Shown here in pieces: positions 23,197 through 31,554 of a stretch of 42,416 bases of DNA. The notes under the pieces are model-generated. The model was given only the letters and a program-made list of their open reading frames with translations, did no database searches and was not told the DNA's origin. The stretch covers positions 1-42,416 of the forward strand of contig JAEUVK010000090.1 in the NCBI GenBank assembly GCA_016787135.1, read 5' to 3'. Position 1 is the first letter of the stretch. Every line of letters starts with the position of its first letter. Position numbers and translations under genes: made by a program. Origin of the DNA: Chitinophagaceae bacterium (GTDB lineage: Bacteria > Bacteroidota > Bacteroidia > Chitinophagales > Chitinophagaceae).

Positions 23197-24738
23197 ATGA
23201 AAATAAAACTGGCATTCATTGCCCTTTCATTTATAACCCTTACTACCTATGGACAAAATGTTGGCATTAACACAACCACACCGGAAGCAGCACTTGATAT
23301 AAATGGCGATATCATTATCAGACCCGCGGATCTAATTGTCGCAGATGGAACGACATTAGCAATGGATGTAAATACGGTAAAATTCAGTTACTACAGAATA
23401 AACGGACCGACAGCCAATTTCGTAATCGCTGGTATTACTTCCGGTATTGATGGACGGGTGCTTACCCTGTTTAACCGCAGCGGTTTTGCCATGCAGATAA
23501 ATAATGAGGATGTCACTGCAGCAGTTGGAGATATGGTCGTAACCGGCACCGGTGCAGATATAATAATACCCAATAAAGGCGTTGTCAATCTTCAATATGA
23601 TGCTGCCGGGCAACAATGGATAGTAAAGAGCAGTAGTAAGGGAGCTGGCAGCGGAAGCGGTAACTGGGATATTAATGGCAATGATATTTTCAATATCAAC
23701 GGCGGTAACGTAGGGATCGGCACCAGTAACCCCGCTTCAAAGCTAACCATTCAGACACCACTTAATTCAACAGGCTGGAGACATAGTGCCGGTAGTGATG
23801 AAATAATAGTACAGGAAGCTGTTGGAGCCGTTTCGGCATCCGTAGGCACTGTTACCAACAATGCATTCAGGATAATGGCAAATTCCGAAGGTAAACTTCA
23901 TGTTTACCCGGGCGGTGAAGTGATCGTAGGTACCAACACAACCCCATCATTTGGGAAATTCTCTGTAGAAACCGATAACAATAGCTACGGAGTGTCTCAT
24001 ATCAGTACTCAAGGAAATATCCTGGCTACCCGGATCGGCGGCACTTCCGCAGGTGTCGGAACCTTTTCAGCTACCGATATGCGCATTTTTTGCAACGGAC
24101 AATCCAATATGTTCTTTGCTTCAGTAAATGGAAACGTTGGAATAGGTGTCAACATGAATGACCCCCAATTTCAGTTAGATGTTGCAAACAGGATAAGAAT
24201 ACGCAGTGCGGTGGGTTCAACAGCAGGTGTTTGGTTTAATAACCCAGGCAACTCGGCCGCCATTGCATTTATGGGAGTATTGGACAATTCAACAGCAGGT
24301 ATCTATGGAAGCGGGGCAGGATGGGGATTGACAATGAATACTAATAATGGTAATGTTGGCATTGGCACCACATTTCCTCTTCAAAAACTAGATGTGAATG
24401 GTAATGCGCTCATCAGCGGGAATGTTGGTATCGGCACAGTGAATCCCAGTTATAAACTCTCAGTAAACGGAACTATTCAAAGCAAAGAAGTGATCGTTGA
24501 AACAGGATGGGCTGATTATGTATTTGAAAAGAATTACAAGCTGCTATCATTGAGTGAAGTTGAAAAATTTATTCAGCAAAACAAACATCTCCCCAATATC
24601 CCCTCTGCAAAAGAAATTGAAGAAAACGGTTTACAGCTCGGAAATGTTCAGAAGAGGATGATGGAAAAGATCGAAGAGCTGACATTGTATGTCATAGAGC
24701 TGAGAAAAGAAATTGAACTACTGAAAAACAAAAAATAG
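23197..24738 (+). CDS. Secreted fibre/shaft protein, paralogue of the S74 protein
   Basis: The product has 513 residues with a signal peptide ending TTYGQ. An N-terminal region of the Bacteroidota 'DINGDIIIRPADL' type (about 20-150) is followed by a Gly/Ser linker (GAGSGSGNWDINGND). The block shared with the upstream gene occupies residues 181-298, and further VGIGTTFPLQKLDVNG-type repeats follow. The C-terminus differs from its neighbour: no S74 domain, but the common Bacteroidota tail (SKEVIVETGWADYVFEKNYKL, SLSEVEKFIQQNKHLPNIPSAKEIEENG, then a coiled coil MMEKIEELTLYVIELRKEIELL). It starts 9 bases after the S74 gene. Both are probably surface or secreted trimeric fibres; no ligand is evident. 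Confidence 0.85.
   Translation: MKIKLAFIALSFITLTTYGQNVGINTTTPEAALDINGDIIIRPADLIVADGTTLAMDVNTVKFSYYRINGPTANFVIAGITSGIDGRVLTLFNRSGFAMQINNEDVTAAVGDMVVTGTGADIIIPNKGVVNLQYDAAGQQWIVKSSSKGAGSGSGNWDINGNDIFNINGGNVGIGTSNPASKLTIQTPLNSTGWRHSAGSDEIIVQEAVGAVSASVGTVTNNAFRIMANSEGKLHVYPGGEVIVGTNTTPSFGKFSVETDNNSYGVSHISTQGNILATRIGGTSAGVGTFSATDMRIFCNGQSNMFFASVNGNVGIGVNMNDPQFQLDVANRIRIRSAVGSTAGVWFNNPGNSAAIAFMGVLDNSTAGIYGSGAGWGLTMNTNNGNVGIGTTFPLQKLDVNGNALISGNVGIGTVNPSYKLSVNGTIQSKEVIVETGWADYVFEKNYKLLSLSEVEKFIQQNKHLPNIPSAKEIEENGLQLGNVQKRMMEKIEELTLYVIELRKEIELLKNKK
23737..24090 (+). repeat. Shared 118-codon shaft block, copy 2
   Basis: It is the second copy of the block at 21787-22140, of identical length and with no indels. 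Confidence 0.85.
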
Positions 24739-24741
24739 GAA

Positions 24742-25956
24742 ATGAGATCTGTAGTATTGACATTTTTTATTCTGGTGGTACTGGATCACCCAGGTGAATC
24801 GCAAACCCAATTCATCTGGCCCCTGAAAAAAATGCCCTCCTACAGTGAGGTGCCGGATTATTATATTCTTAATAATTATATTGACCAGAACACGGCCGCA
24901 GGCACGAGTGCTATCCAGGACTGGAACTGCGGATCGAGAACCTATGATGGCCACCGGGGTATTGACATTGACCTCTGGCCTTTTTTCTGGAGCATGATGG
25001 ACAATAACTACGTGGCAGTAGTGGCGGCTGCTCCGGGAAGAGTGGTGGCCGTTGACCACAGCCAGAACAATGAAAACAACTGCGGAGTTCCGCCTACAGG
25101 AAATCTTAACTGGAATTATATCGCTATTCGTCACGCTGATAGCAGCACGAGCATTTATGGTCATATCCGTAATAATAGCGCACAGGTATCAGTCGGGCAG
25201 ACCGTTATTGCCGGACAGGTAATAGCCTTTGTTGGCAGCAGCGGTAATAGCAGCAATCCTCATTTGCATTTTGAAGTAAACAGTACGCCGGTAACCAATT
25301 CACAGGTTGCAGGCCTTATTGATCCGTACCAGGGTTCCTGCAATCTTCTTAATTTTAACTCGTGGTGGCTTTTACAAAAACCGTATCGTGAACCGGCTAT
25401 TGTAAGAGTGATGACACACGGGAACCGGCCAGCGCTTGCAGGATATAATAACAATGGGAATTTTTGCAGACCGGGTGAAGCAATAAATGCCAAATCAAAT
25501 TTTGCATTCAATGATTCCATTTATTTCAGTGTAGCCATAAGAGATTTTCTGGCAGGTCAGAGTTATACGGTTTCTGTTTTTGATCCAAACAATAATTTAT
25601 GGTTTAGCTCTAATATAACAGCAAGTGCTACCCAGAATAAAAGTTTTGCTACCATTGATCAAAGAATACCCGGTGGCTCTGTTAGCGGCACTTATAGCGT
25701 TGTCGTTAATTTCAATGGAACAAGCGCAGTACATTTCTTTTCGGTCAATTGTCCTTCTACACAAAATGTAACAAGCGCCATATCCGGCTGGCGGGGTTTT
25801 AAATCATCTAATACAATAACAAGCACGGCAATAGTGACAGCAGGCAACAGACTTTTGTTGCAGGCTGCAACAAGGATCACTTTGTCACCCGGTTTTGTTG
25901 CCAGCGACGGATCAATACTGAAAGCAAGAATCAGGGATTGCAATTACAGCGAGTAG
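24742..25956 (+). CDS. Secreted M23 (LytM-type) metallopeptidase
   Basis: The product has 404 residues with a short signal peptide. The zinc site of the lysostaphin/LytM family is complete: H71 and D75 in GHRGIDID, then H141 (IYGHIRNN), then H174 and H176 in PHLHFEVN. VVAAAPGRVVAV and GQVIAFVGSSGNSS are typical strands of the fold. A 30-residue insert lies between the first two motifs. Residues 200-330 form a beta domain, and the C-terminus (ITLSPGFVASDGSILKARI) is the Bacteroidota repeat also seen at the ends of other surface proteins. Family members cut peptidoglycan cross-bridges or other peptides. It starts 3 bases after the second fibre gene, so it is in the same operon. Confidence 0.9.
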   Translation: MRSVVLTFFILVVLDHPGESQTQFIWPLKKMPSYSEVPDYYILNNYIDQNTAAGTSAIQDWNCGSRTYDGHRGIDIDLWPFFWSMMDNNYVAVVAAAPGRVVAVDHSQNNENNCGVPPTGNLNWNYIAIRHADSSTSIYGHIRNNSAQVSVGQTVIAGQVIAFVGSSGNSSNPHLHFEVNSTPVTNSQVAGLIDPYQGSCNLLNFNSWWLLQKPYREPAIVRVMTHGNRPALAGYNNNGNFCRPGEAINAKSNFAFNDSIYFSVAIRDFLAGQSYTVSVFDPNNNLWFSSNITASATQNKSFATIDQRIPGGSVSGTYSVVVNFNGTSAVHFFSVNCPSTQNVTSAISGWRGFKSSNTITSTAIVTAGNRLLLQAATRITLSPGFVASDGSILKARIRDCNYSE

Positions 25957-26010
25957 GTATGCATGTACCGGACACAGTTTCAATAGCAGTTACAAGTCTG
26001 AAAATTTAAT

Positions 26011-26018
26011 TAGCTTTA
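26011..26018 (+). promoter_or_regulatory. -7 element (TAGCTTTA) abutting the sensor kinase gene
   Basis: TAGCTTTA ends 4 bases before the ATG at 26023. If active, it would give the sensor/regulator pair its own nearly leaderless transcript. Confidence 0.4.
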
Positions 26019-26022
26019 AAAT

Positions 26023-29000
26023 ATGCATTATGGCAAACTGATATTTCTGTTACTATTACTTATCGGCACTATAGACACTGCCGTTGCCCAGCAGCAGGCA
26101 CATTTTAATAACCTGACTGAAAAGGACGGGCTCAGCAACAACAGAGTTACCTGTTTTTACAAGGACAAAGCCGGCTATTTGTGGATTGGCACCGAAAGTG
26201 GTTTGAACAGGTATAATGGCAACAATTGGAAAATTTATAAACCATCACCTCGAAAAAAAAATTATTTGTCCAATAGCTTTATTACTGACATAGAGCAGGA
26301 TGCAAAAGAAAGTATTTGGGTATCTACCCGGAAAGGATTGAACAGGATCGATGTGGTTGCAGGCACAACGGAAGTTTTTTTACCAGACGATACCGGTGCC
26401 AGTGTCTATGCTATTCCCAATGACCTTATATGGGATACTTATCCTGACACGGATACAAGCATCTGGATAGCCGCAGATGCCAGAGAATTTTGCCATTACA
26501 ACCCTGTGCAGAAAAAATTTTATTACTATGATTTTATAGAATACCTGGCTAAAAATCATTTCGAAATTAACCCGGCATACCATTCCATTTTCCGCATACT
26601 TCCAAAATCATCGGCAGAGCTTTGGCTGGCCACCACTGATGGTGTTTTCAGTTTTAATAAACAAACAGGCAGCTTTATCTTACTGGCAGCTATGGCCTTA
26701 AACAGTGTTACTTTTTTTTATTTTGATACCCGTGTCAATAAACTTTATTGTGCTGACCGTCAAAACAAACTGCACAGCATCGATCCTGAAAAAAAAGAAA
26801 CAGCTGTTATTTCATTAGATAAAAATAAATACAGGGATAAAATAAATTTAATCTACGGTCTTGATAAGCAATATCTTTTTGTTCCTTCCTCAGAAGGATT
26901 GGTCTGCGTCAATGAAAAAAATGAAGTGCTCTATTTTTTAGAAGGAACTGCGGGCAAAGAAAATGCCTTATTACCCGGAAAAATAAATTGCATTTACAAA
27001 GACAGGCAGCAAATTACCTGGGTGGGTACTGCAAACGGGGTCAGTAAATTTATCCCTGCCTTTAATAACAACCTGAATATTTCCTTCCCAAACAGTTTTA
27101 CACTTGACCCGGATCTGTCGCTTAAAAATTTTATCTATGACCCATTGAGTGATGAATGGTTGATTGCCTCCTGGAAGGATAACACAGTTTATACTGTCAA
27201 TAACACAACAGGTATTGTAACAAAACTGAAGAAGCCCGCCACTTTTCGGGATAATAATTGTTATGCATTCTATTCAAATAATGAAGATTCCATTTTTATG
27301 CTAGGCAATGGACATTTATTATTACGTCATGGCCTTTTTACTAAATGGGATAAAATTACATTACCTCCTCCTTACCATAACTCCGTCATTATTTGTATGG
27401 CGATAGACCCGGAGGGGAATTACTGGCTGGGAAATATGCGCCGGGAATTATTTATTTACTCTCCGGTAACTAAAAAAATATGGACCCCTTCCAAAAATGA
27501 TATTGACAGGGACCTGACCCGTTGCCTTGCAACAGACTTTCAAAATAATTGCATGTGGATTGGCACTTCCGGCTATGGCTTAATCCGGTACGATTTTTCA
27601 AACAATACATTCAGGTTTATCGAAACAAATATTAAAAGCGAAACAGCTATACATTCTTTTTTGATCAATGATATCCTGCCTGATGGCAAGGGTAATATCT
27701 GGGTGGCTACATTTGAAGGTGGACTGGCAAAATACAATGCCAGTTTGCCGTCCGGTAAAGGGGTTGTCACTTATAACACGATGGTGGGTTTGCCGGATGA
27801 TAATATATACAGTCTTGCACCGGATGGAAAAGGAGGGGCCTGGTTTACTACCATAAATGGAATTGGCCATATTGCATCCGATGGAAGCCGGAAAGGCTTG
27901 TATAACCAACAAAGCGGATTGCCATACTCAAAATTTCAACAAAGTATTGTGGCGCTGCCCACCGGAAAAATCGCCACTGTTATGGAAAATAATTTTATTT
28001 GCTTTGACCCCGGCACAAGCATCACTTCATATGAATACCCGGTTGTGATTGATGATATTATTGTGAACGACACGATGACCCTTACCGGTGTGTCAGGGGC
28101 AAATACAAAAACATTTTCCTACAAACAGAATGCTTTTACATTTCATTATGCAGTATTGGATTTTATTTCCCCGGGAGCTTTAGAGTATTACTATATGCTG
28201 AAAGGGTATGAGAATGACTGGGTACATTCAGGGGCTCAGCATAGTGTTCGTTATTCAAAACTGGCACCCGGTACTTACACATTTATGGTTAAAGCAAAAA
28301 GTGAAAATGGTGATTATTATTCACCAGTAGCGGTATTTCGTTTTTACATTCACCCGCCCTTCTGGCAAACCTGGTGGTTCCGTGCAGCATGTGCTTTATT
28401 TGCAGCCGGTTTAATTTTCTGGCTTATACGAAAAAGAATAAAATTCATTCGCCATGAAGCAGAATTGAAACAAAAAATTGCTGAAACTGAGATGATGGCG
28501 CTGCGGGCACAGATGAACCCTCATTTTATTTTTAATTGTCTCAATAGTATTGACAACCTGATCCAGAACAATGAAAAGGAAAAAGCTACGACCTATCTGG
28601 CCAAATTTGCAAAACTGATACGTGCTATCCTTGAAAACTCAAAGAACAATGTGATCCCATGCTGGAAGGATATGGAAACGTTACAGCTTTATCTTGAATT
28701 GGAAGAGCTCCGTTGCGATAAGAGGTTTTCTTACAAAGTAAATATTGATGCCGATATACTGCATGGAGATTATAAAGTACCCCCGCTGGTGATTCAGCCG
28801 TTTGTTGAAAATGCTATTCATCATGGGTTGATGAACAAAAAAGAAAGCGATAAAGAATTACATATATTTGTTTCTGCTGAAAACAATGAGATCAGTTATG
28901 TAATCGAAGACAATGGTGTAGGAAGAAAACAGGCGGCGGAATATAAAAAACTGAACAGATCGTTTCATAATTCAATGGGCATAGATATAACAATGGAAAG

Positions 29001-29112
29001 GATCAATCTTTTTAACGGGAAAAACGGATCAGTCAAAATAACTGATATTTATGATGAACAACAACAGGCCAAAGGCACAAAGGTGGAGGTACGCCTTGTG
29101 AATCAAAACTGA
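26023..29112 (+). CDS. Two-component propeller sensor histidine kinase (LytS/His_kinase type)
   Basis: The product has 1029 residues with a signal peptide ending AVAQ. A periplasmic beta-propeller of reg_prop repeats follows (about 30-660; YLWIGTESGLNRYNG, SIWVSTRKGLNRID, CMWIGTSGYGLIRYD, NIWVATFEGGLAKYN). A Y_Y_Y domain comes next (about 710-780, YYYMLKGYENDW), then one membrane helix (about 787-806). The cytoplasmic His_kinase domain has phospho-acceptor H834 in MNPHFIFNCLNSIDNLIQ and an ATPase N-box PFVENAIHHGL with VIEDNGVG. It lacks fused receiver and DNA-binding domains, so it is not a hybrid HTCS. The LytTR regulator starts 7 bases downstream and is its evident partner. Propeller sensors of this kind usually sense extracellular glycans or surface signals. 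Confidence 0.92.
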   Translation: MHYGKLIFLLLLLIGTIDTAVAQQQAHFNNLTEKDGLSNNRVTCFYKDKAGYLWIGTESGLNRYNGNNWKIYKPSPRKKNYLSNSFITDIEQDAKESIWVSTRKGLNRIDVVAGTTEVFLPDDTGASVYAIPNDLIWDTYPDTDTSIWIAADAREFCHYNPVQKKFYYYDFIEYLAKNHFEINPAYHSIFRILPKSSAELWLATTDGVFSFNKQTGSFILLAAMALNSVTFFYFDTRVNKLYCADRQNKLHSIDPEKKETAVISLDKNKYRDKINLIYGLDKQYLFVPSSEGLVCVNEKNEVLYFLEGTAGKENALLPGKINCIYKDRQQITWVGTANGVSKFIPAFNNNLNISFPNSFTLDPDLSLKNFIYDPLSDEWLIASWKDNTVYTVNNTTGIVTKLKKPATFRDNNCYAFYSNNEDSIFMLGNGHLLLRHGLFTKWDKITLPPPYHNSVIICMAIDPEGNYWLGNMRRELFIYSPVTKKIWTPSKNDIDRDLTRCLATDFQNNCMWIGTSGYGLIRYDFSNNTFRFIETNIKSETAIHSFLINDILPDGKGNIWVATFEGGLAKYNASLPSGKGVVTYNTMVGLPDDNIYSLAPDGKGGAWFTTINGIGHIASDGSRKGLYNQQSGLPYSKFQQSIVALPTGKIATVMENNFICFDPGTSITSYEYPVVIDDIIVNDTMTLTGVSGANTKTFSYKQNAFTFHYAVLDFISPGALEYYYMLKGYENDWVHSGAQHSVRYSKLAPGTYTFMVKAKSENGDYYSPVAVFRFYIHPPFWQTWWFRAACALFAAGLIFWLIRKRIKFIRHEAELKQKIAETEMMALRAQMNPHFIFNCLNSIDNLIQNNEKEKATTYLAKFAKLIRAILENSKNNVIPCWKDMETLQLYLELEELRCDKRFSYKVNIDADILHGDYKVPPLVIQPFVENAIHHGLMNKKESDKELHIFVSAENNEISYVIEDNGVGRKQAAEYKKLNRSFHNSMGIDITMERINLFNGKNGSVKITDIYDEQQQAKGTKVEVRLVNQN

Positions 29113-29119
29113 TAAATCG

Positions 29120-29872
29120 GTGAACAAACTGCAGGCGATATTGATAGATGATGAAAGCAGCAGCCGTAATTCATTGCGGCAAAAGATCCTTGCTTATTGT
29201 CCCGGTATTGAAATTGTTGCTGAATGCGAAAACGGTGAAGACGGTCTGAAAGCTATCGAAGAAAAAAAACCTGATATCGTTTTCCTGGATGTAGAAATGC
29301 CACGTATGAATGGTTTTACCATGCTGCAGCAATTAAAGAACAGGAGCTTCGAGCTGATCTTTACCACTGCTTATGATCACTATGCGATAAAAGCTATTCG
29401 CTGCAGCGCTTTGGATTACCTGGTAAAACCGGTTGAAGTGGATGAATTAAAAGAGTCAGTAAGAAAAGCAAGAGAAAAAAGAGAACAAAATACTCCCAAT
29501 GCCCGGGTAGAGACATTGCTGCATAACCTGCTGGATGAAAAAAGTCTTCACAGCCGCCTTGCCATACCCTCAATGGAAGGATTACAATTTATTGAAACAG
29601 GAGCCATCATTTATCTTGAAGCCAAAAGCAACTACACGGAGATATTTGTAAAAGACCTGCCCAAGATCACGGTAGCAAAAACACTAAAAGAGTTTGATGA
29701 ACTTCTTCCTTCTTTTGCTTTTGTCCGTATTCATCATTCTTACCTTATCAACAAGAATCATGTACTGAAGTACATTAAAGGTGAAGGCGGACAGGTGCTA
29801 ATGTGCAATGGTGCTATGCTCGATGTAGCCCGTCGGAAAAAAGAAGAATTCATGAAAGCGATCGGGTATTAA
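29120..29872 (+). CDS. LytTR-family response regulator
   Basis: The product has 250 residues and starts at GTG 29120 (MNKLQAILIDDE), the only start that includes the whole receiver. In the receiver (about 4-120), acidic D10/D11, phospho-acceptor D57 (DIVFLDVEMPRMNGF), the Thr of FTTAYDHYAIKAI and Lys of DYLVKPVE are present. The LytTR DNA-binding domain covers about 147-245 (IIYLEAKSNYTEIFV, RIHHSYLINKNHV). It is the partner of the upstream LytS-type kinase. Targets are likely local (fibre/M23 genes), but no paired LytTR sites were recognised. Confidence 0.93.
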   Translation: MNKLQAILIDDESSSRNSLRQKILAYCPGIEIVAECENGEDGLKAIEEKKPDIVFLDVEMPRMNGFTMLQQLKNRSFELIFTTAYDHYAIKAIRCSALDYLVKPVEVDELKESVRKAREKREQNTPNARVETLLHNLLDEKSLHSRLAIPSMEGLQFIETGAIIYLEAKSNYTEIFVKDLPKITVAKTLKEFDELLPSFAFVRIHHSYLINKNHVLKYIKGEGGQVLMCNGAMLDVARRKKEEFMKAIGY

Positions 29873-29890
29873 ATAATAAATTCCAGCCCC

Positions 29891-29898
29891 TACCTTTG
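29891..29898 (+). promoter_or_regulatory. -7 element (TACCTTTG) abutting kdsA
   Basis: It is an exact TAnnTTTG match ending 4 bases before the ATG at 29903, so transcription should begin at about the start codon. Confidence 0.55.
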
Positions 29899-29902
29899 CA
29901 AC

Positions 29903-30724
29903 ATGGAAAAATTTCTGAAAGACCTTTTTCAAGCCCAATCTTATGATGATAAAAACTTTTTCCTTGTAGCAGGCCCTTGTGTGGTGGAAAATGAAGAATT
30001 GGTAATGGAAGTAGCGGATAAAGTTTCCGGCATTTGCAAAAATCTCGGTATCCCTTATGTATTCAAAGCCTCTTACCGCAAAGCCAATCGCACCAGCGCC
30101 GGTTCATTTACTGGCATTGGAGATGAAGCAGCATTGGCATTGGTAAAAAAGGCAGGAGACAAATACAAATTGCCTGTCACATCAGATATACATGCGCATG
30201 ATGAAGCAGCTGTTGCAGCAAAGTATGTTGACATTTTACAGATACCTGCTTTTTTATGCCGGCAAACAGACCTTTTGATCGCTGCCGCCGAAACAGGCAA
30301 AATAGTGAATGTGAAGAAGGGCCAATTTTTAAGCGGCCCTGCCATGAAGTTTGCCGTAGAAAAAATAAAGAATGCAGGTAATGATAAAATAATTCTTACA
30401 GAAAGAGGCACCACATTCGGCTACCAGGACCTTGTAGTTGACTTCCGCAATATCCCCTGGATGAAAGAACATGATACACCGGTGGTAATGGATGTCACTC
30501 ATTCATTACAACAGCCTAATCAAACAACCGGGGTAACCGGCGGTAACCCGCAATTAATAGGAACGATAGCCAAAGCAGCTATCGCCACCGGCGCCGATGG
30601 ATTATTCATCGAAACCCATCCTAACCCGGCTATCGCTAAGAGTGATGGCGCTAATATGCTGAAACTGGATCTGCTGGAAAGTTTGTTACAGCAACTCGTA
30701 AAACTCAGGAAGGCCGTTCAATAA
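29903..30724 (+). CDS. kdsA: 3-deoxy-8-phosphooctulonate (KDO-8-P) synthase
   Basis: This 273-residue enzyme condenses phosphoenolpyruvate and arabinose-5-phosphate for lipopolysaccharide core synthesis in the cytoplasm. Motifs are AGPCVVE, FKASYRKANRTS, IPAFLCRQTDLL, NVKKGQFLSGPAMK, LTERGTTFGYQDLVVDFR and IETHPNP. Residue C26 in AGPC indicates the metal-dependent class (E. coli has Asn at this position). It is monocistronic, with its own promoter element and a strong terminator after the stop. Confidence 0.97.
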   Translation: MEKFLKDLFQAQSYDDKNFFLVAGPCVVENEELVMEVADKVSGICKNLGIPYVFKASYRKANRTSAGSFTGIGDEAALALVKKAGDKYKLPVTSDIHAHDEAAVAAKYVDILQIPAFLCRQTDLLIAAAETGKIVNVKKGQFLSGPAMKFAVEKIKNAGNDKIILTERGTTFGYQDLVVDFRNIPWMKEHDTPVVMDVTHSLQQPNQTTGVTGGNPQLIGTIAKAAIATGADGLFIETHPNPAIAKSDGANMLKLDLLESLLQQLVKLRKAVQ

Positions 30725-30730
30725 CGATAA

Positions 30731-30767
30731 AAAGAAAAGGGATGCAAAAAATGTATCCCTTTTCTTT
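30731..30767. terminator. Bidirectional terminator between kdsA and the lolA-like gene
   Basis: A 13-bp perfect stem (AAAGAAAAGGGAT 30731-30743 with ATCCCTTTTCTTT 30755-30767) lies between two converging genes. It has A- and T-rich arms on both strands. Confidence 0.8.
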
Positions 30768-30786
30768 ACAGTTATCAGAAATCAGT

Positions 30787-31437
30787 TTACCTGAGGTCCA
30801 CTTCCTCTACTCCGGGATATTTCTTTTTGTCGAAAACAAAAATATTATCCGCCATGGCCGCATTCGTTTTCATACTGCTGACAGTATAGGTGTAACGGTT
30901 ACCGCCATTCTCCAGTACTTTGGTGCTATAAATGGTTTTTGCAGTTTTATCAATCTGCAGATAGACCTTATGAAAATTCTTACTCTTATCAGTTGGGGTC
31001 ATCTCAATTTCCTGGATGATCTTTGCCCCGACCTTCTTTTCTCCATTCAGGATGTATAAAAAATCTTTGTCGTAGAAATTAGTGAACAATTTCTGTGGTG
31101 TAATGCCATTGCCTGAAGGATCGATCGTAGTGATCGTTACCTCGTTAGTGCTTTTATCGTAGCTCCATGCTGTTTTACCATCAGAGAAAATTTCCTGGCT
31201 GCCGAAGCTCACCTTATATTTCGTGCCTTTCATCCAGATAGTGCCGGTCTTGGTTGACATGGCTTTGCCCTTGGAGTCCTCTACTTTATATGTAAACCCG
31301 GCCTGAACAGTGGTAAATGTTTTGAATTTTGCGCTGACCGCATCCAGTACCTTTTTGGCTTCAGGATCGCTGCTTCCCTGCGCAAAGGTCATGATACTCA
31401 ATCCTGATAAAACCAACGCTCCGATTAATTTCCGCAT
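30787..31437 (-). CDS. LolA-like outer-membrane lipoprotein carrier
   Basis: The product has 216 residues with signal peptide MRKLIGALVLSGLSIMTFAQ. The open half-barrel LolA fold is indicated by VLDAVSAKFKTFTTVQAGFTYKV, GTIWMKGTKYKVSF, SDGKTAWSYDKSTNEVTI and the C-terminal strand IFVFDKKKYPGVEEVDLR. Such proteins chaperone lipoproteins across the periplasm. It follows ftsK on the same strand (117-base gap), an arrangement I believe recurs in Bacteroidota. It ends at the bidirectional terminator shared with kdsA. Confidence 0.85.
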   Translation of the reverse strand: MRKLIGALVLSGLSIMTFAQGSSDPEAKKVLDAVSAKFKTFTTVQAGFTYKVEDSKGKAMSTKTGTIWMKGTKYKVSFGSQEIFSDGKTAWSYDKSTNEVTITTIDPSGNGITPQKLFTNFYDKDFLYILNGEKKVGAKIIQEIEMTPTDKSKNFHKVYLQIDKTAKTIYSTKVLENGGNRYTYTVSSMKTNAAMADNIFVFDKKKYPGVEEVDLR

Positions 31438-31554
31438 TCGTATTGTTTTTTATTAAAATATCTCCCGTCAGGGCGTGCAAAAATAAGTATTTACAAACAA
31501 CAGACAGATGATCATTATTGCAGGTTGCAAGCCGTAAATTTTCTTAACCATCTC

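Noticed and set aside
22380..24460. CRISPR-like repeats from recurrent VGIGT motifs
   Set aside because: The repeats are in coding frame, irregularly spaced and degenerate at DNA level.
21700..24738. Prophage tail-fibre genes because of the S74 domain
   Set aside because: Both proteins have signal peptides and Bacteroidota-type tails, and no phage structural, integrase or lysis genes are near.
26023..29872. Polysaccharide-utilisation-locus hybrid two-component regulator
   Set aside because: Kinase and regulator are separate, the output is LytTR rather than AraC, and no SusC/SusD pair is in the window.
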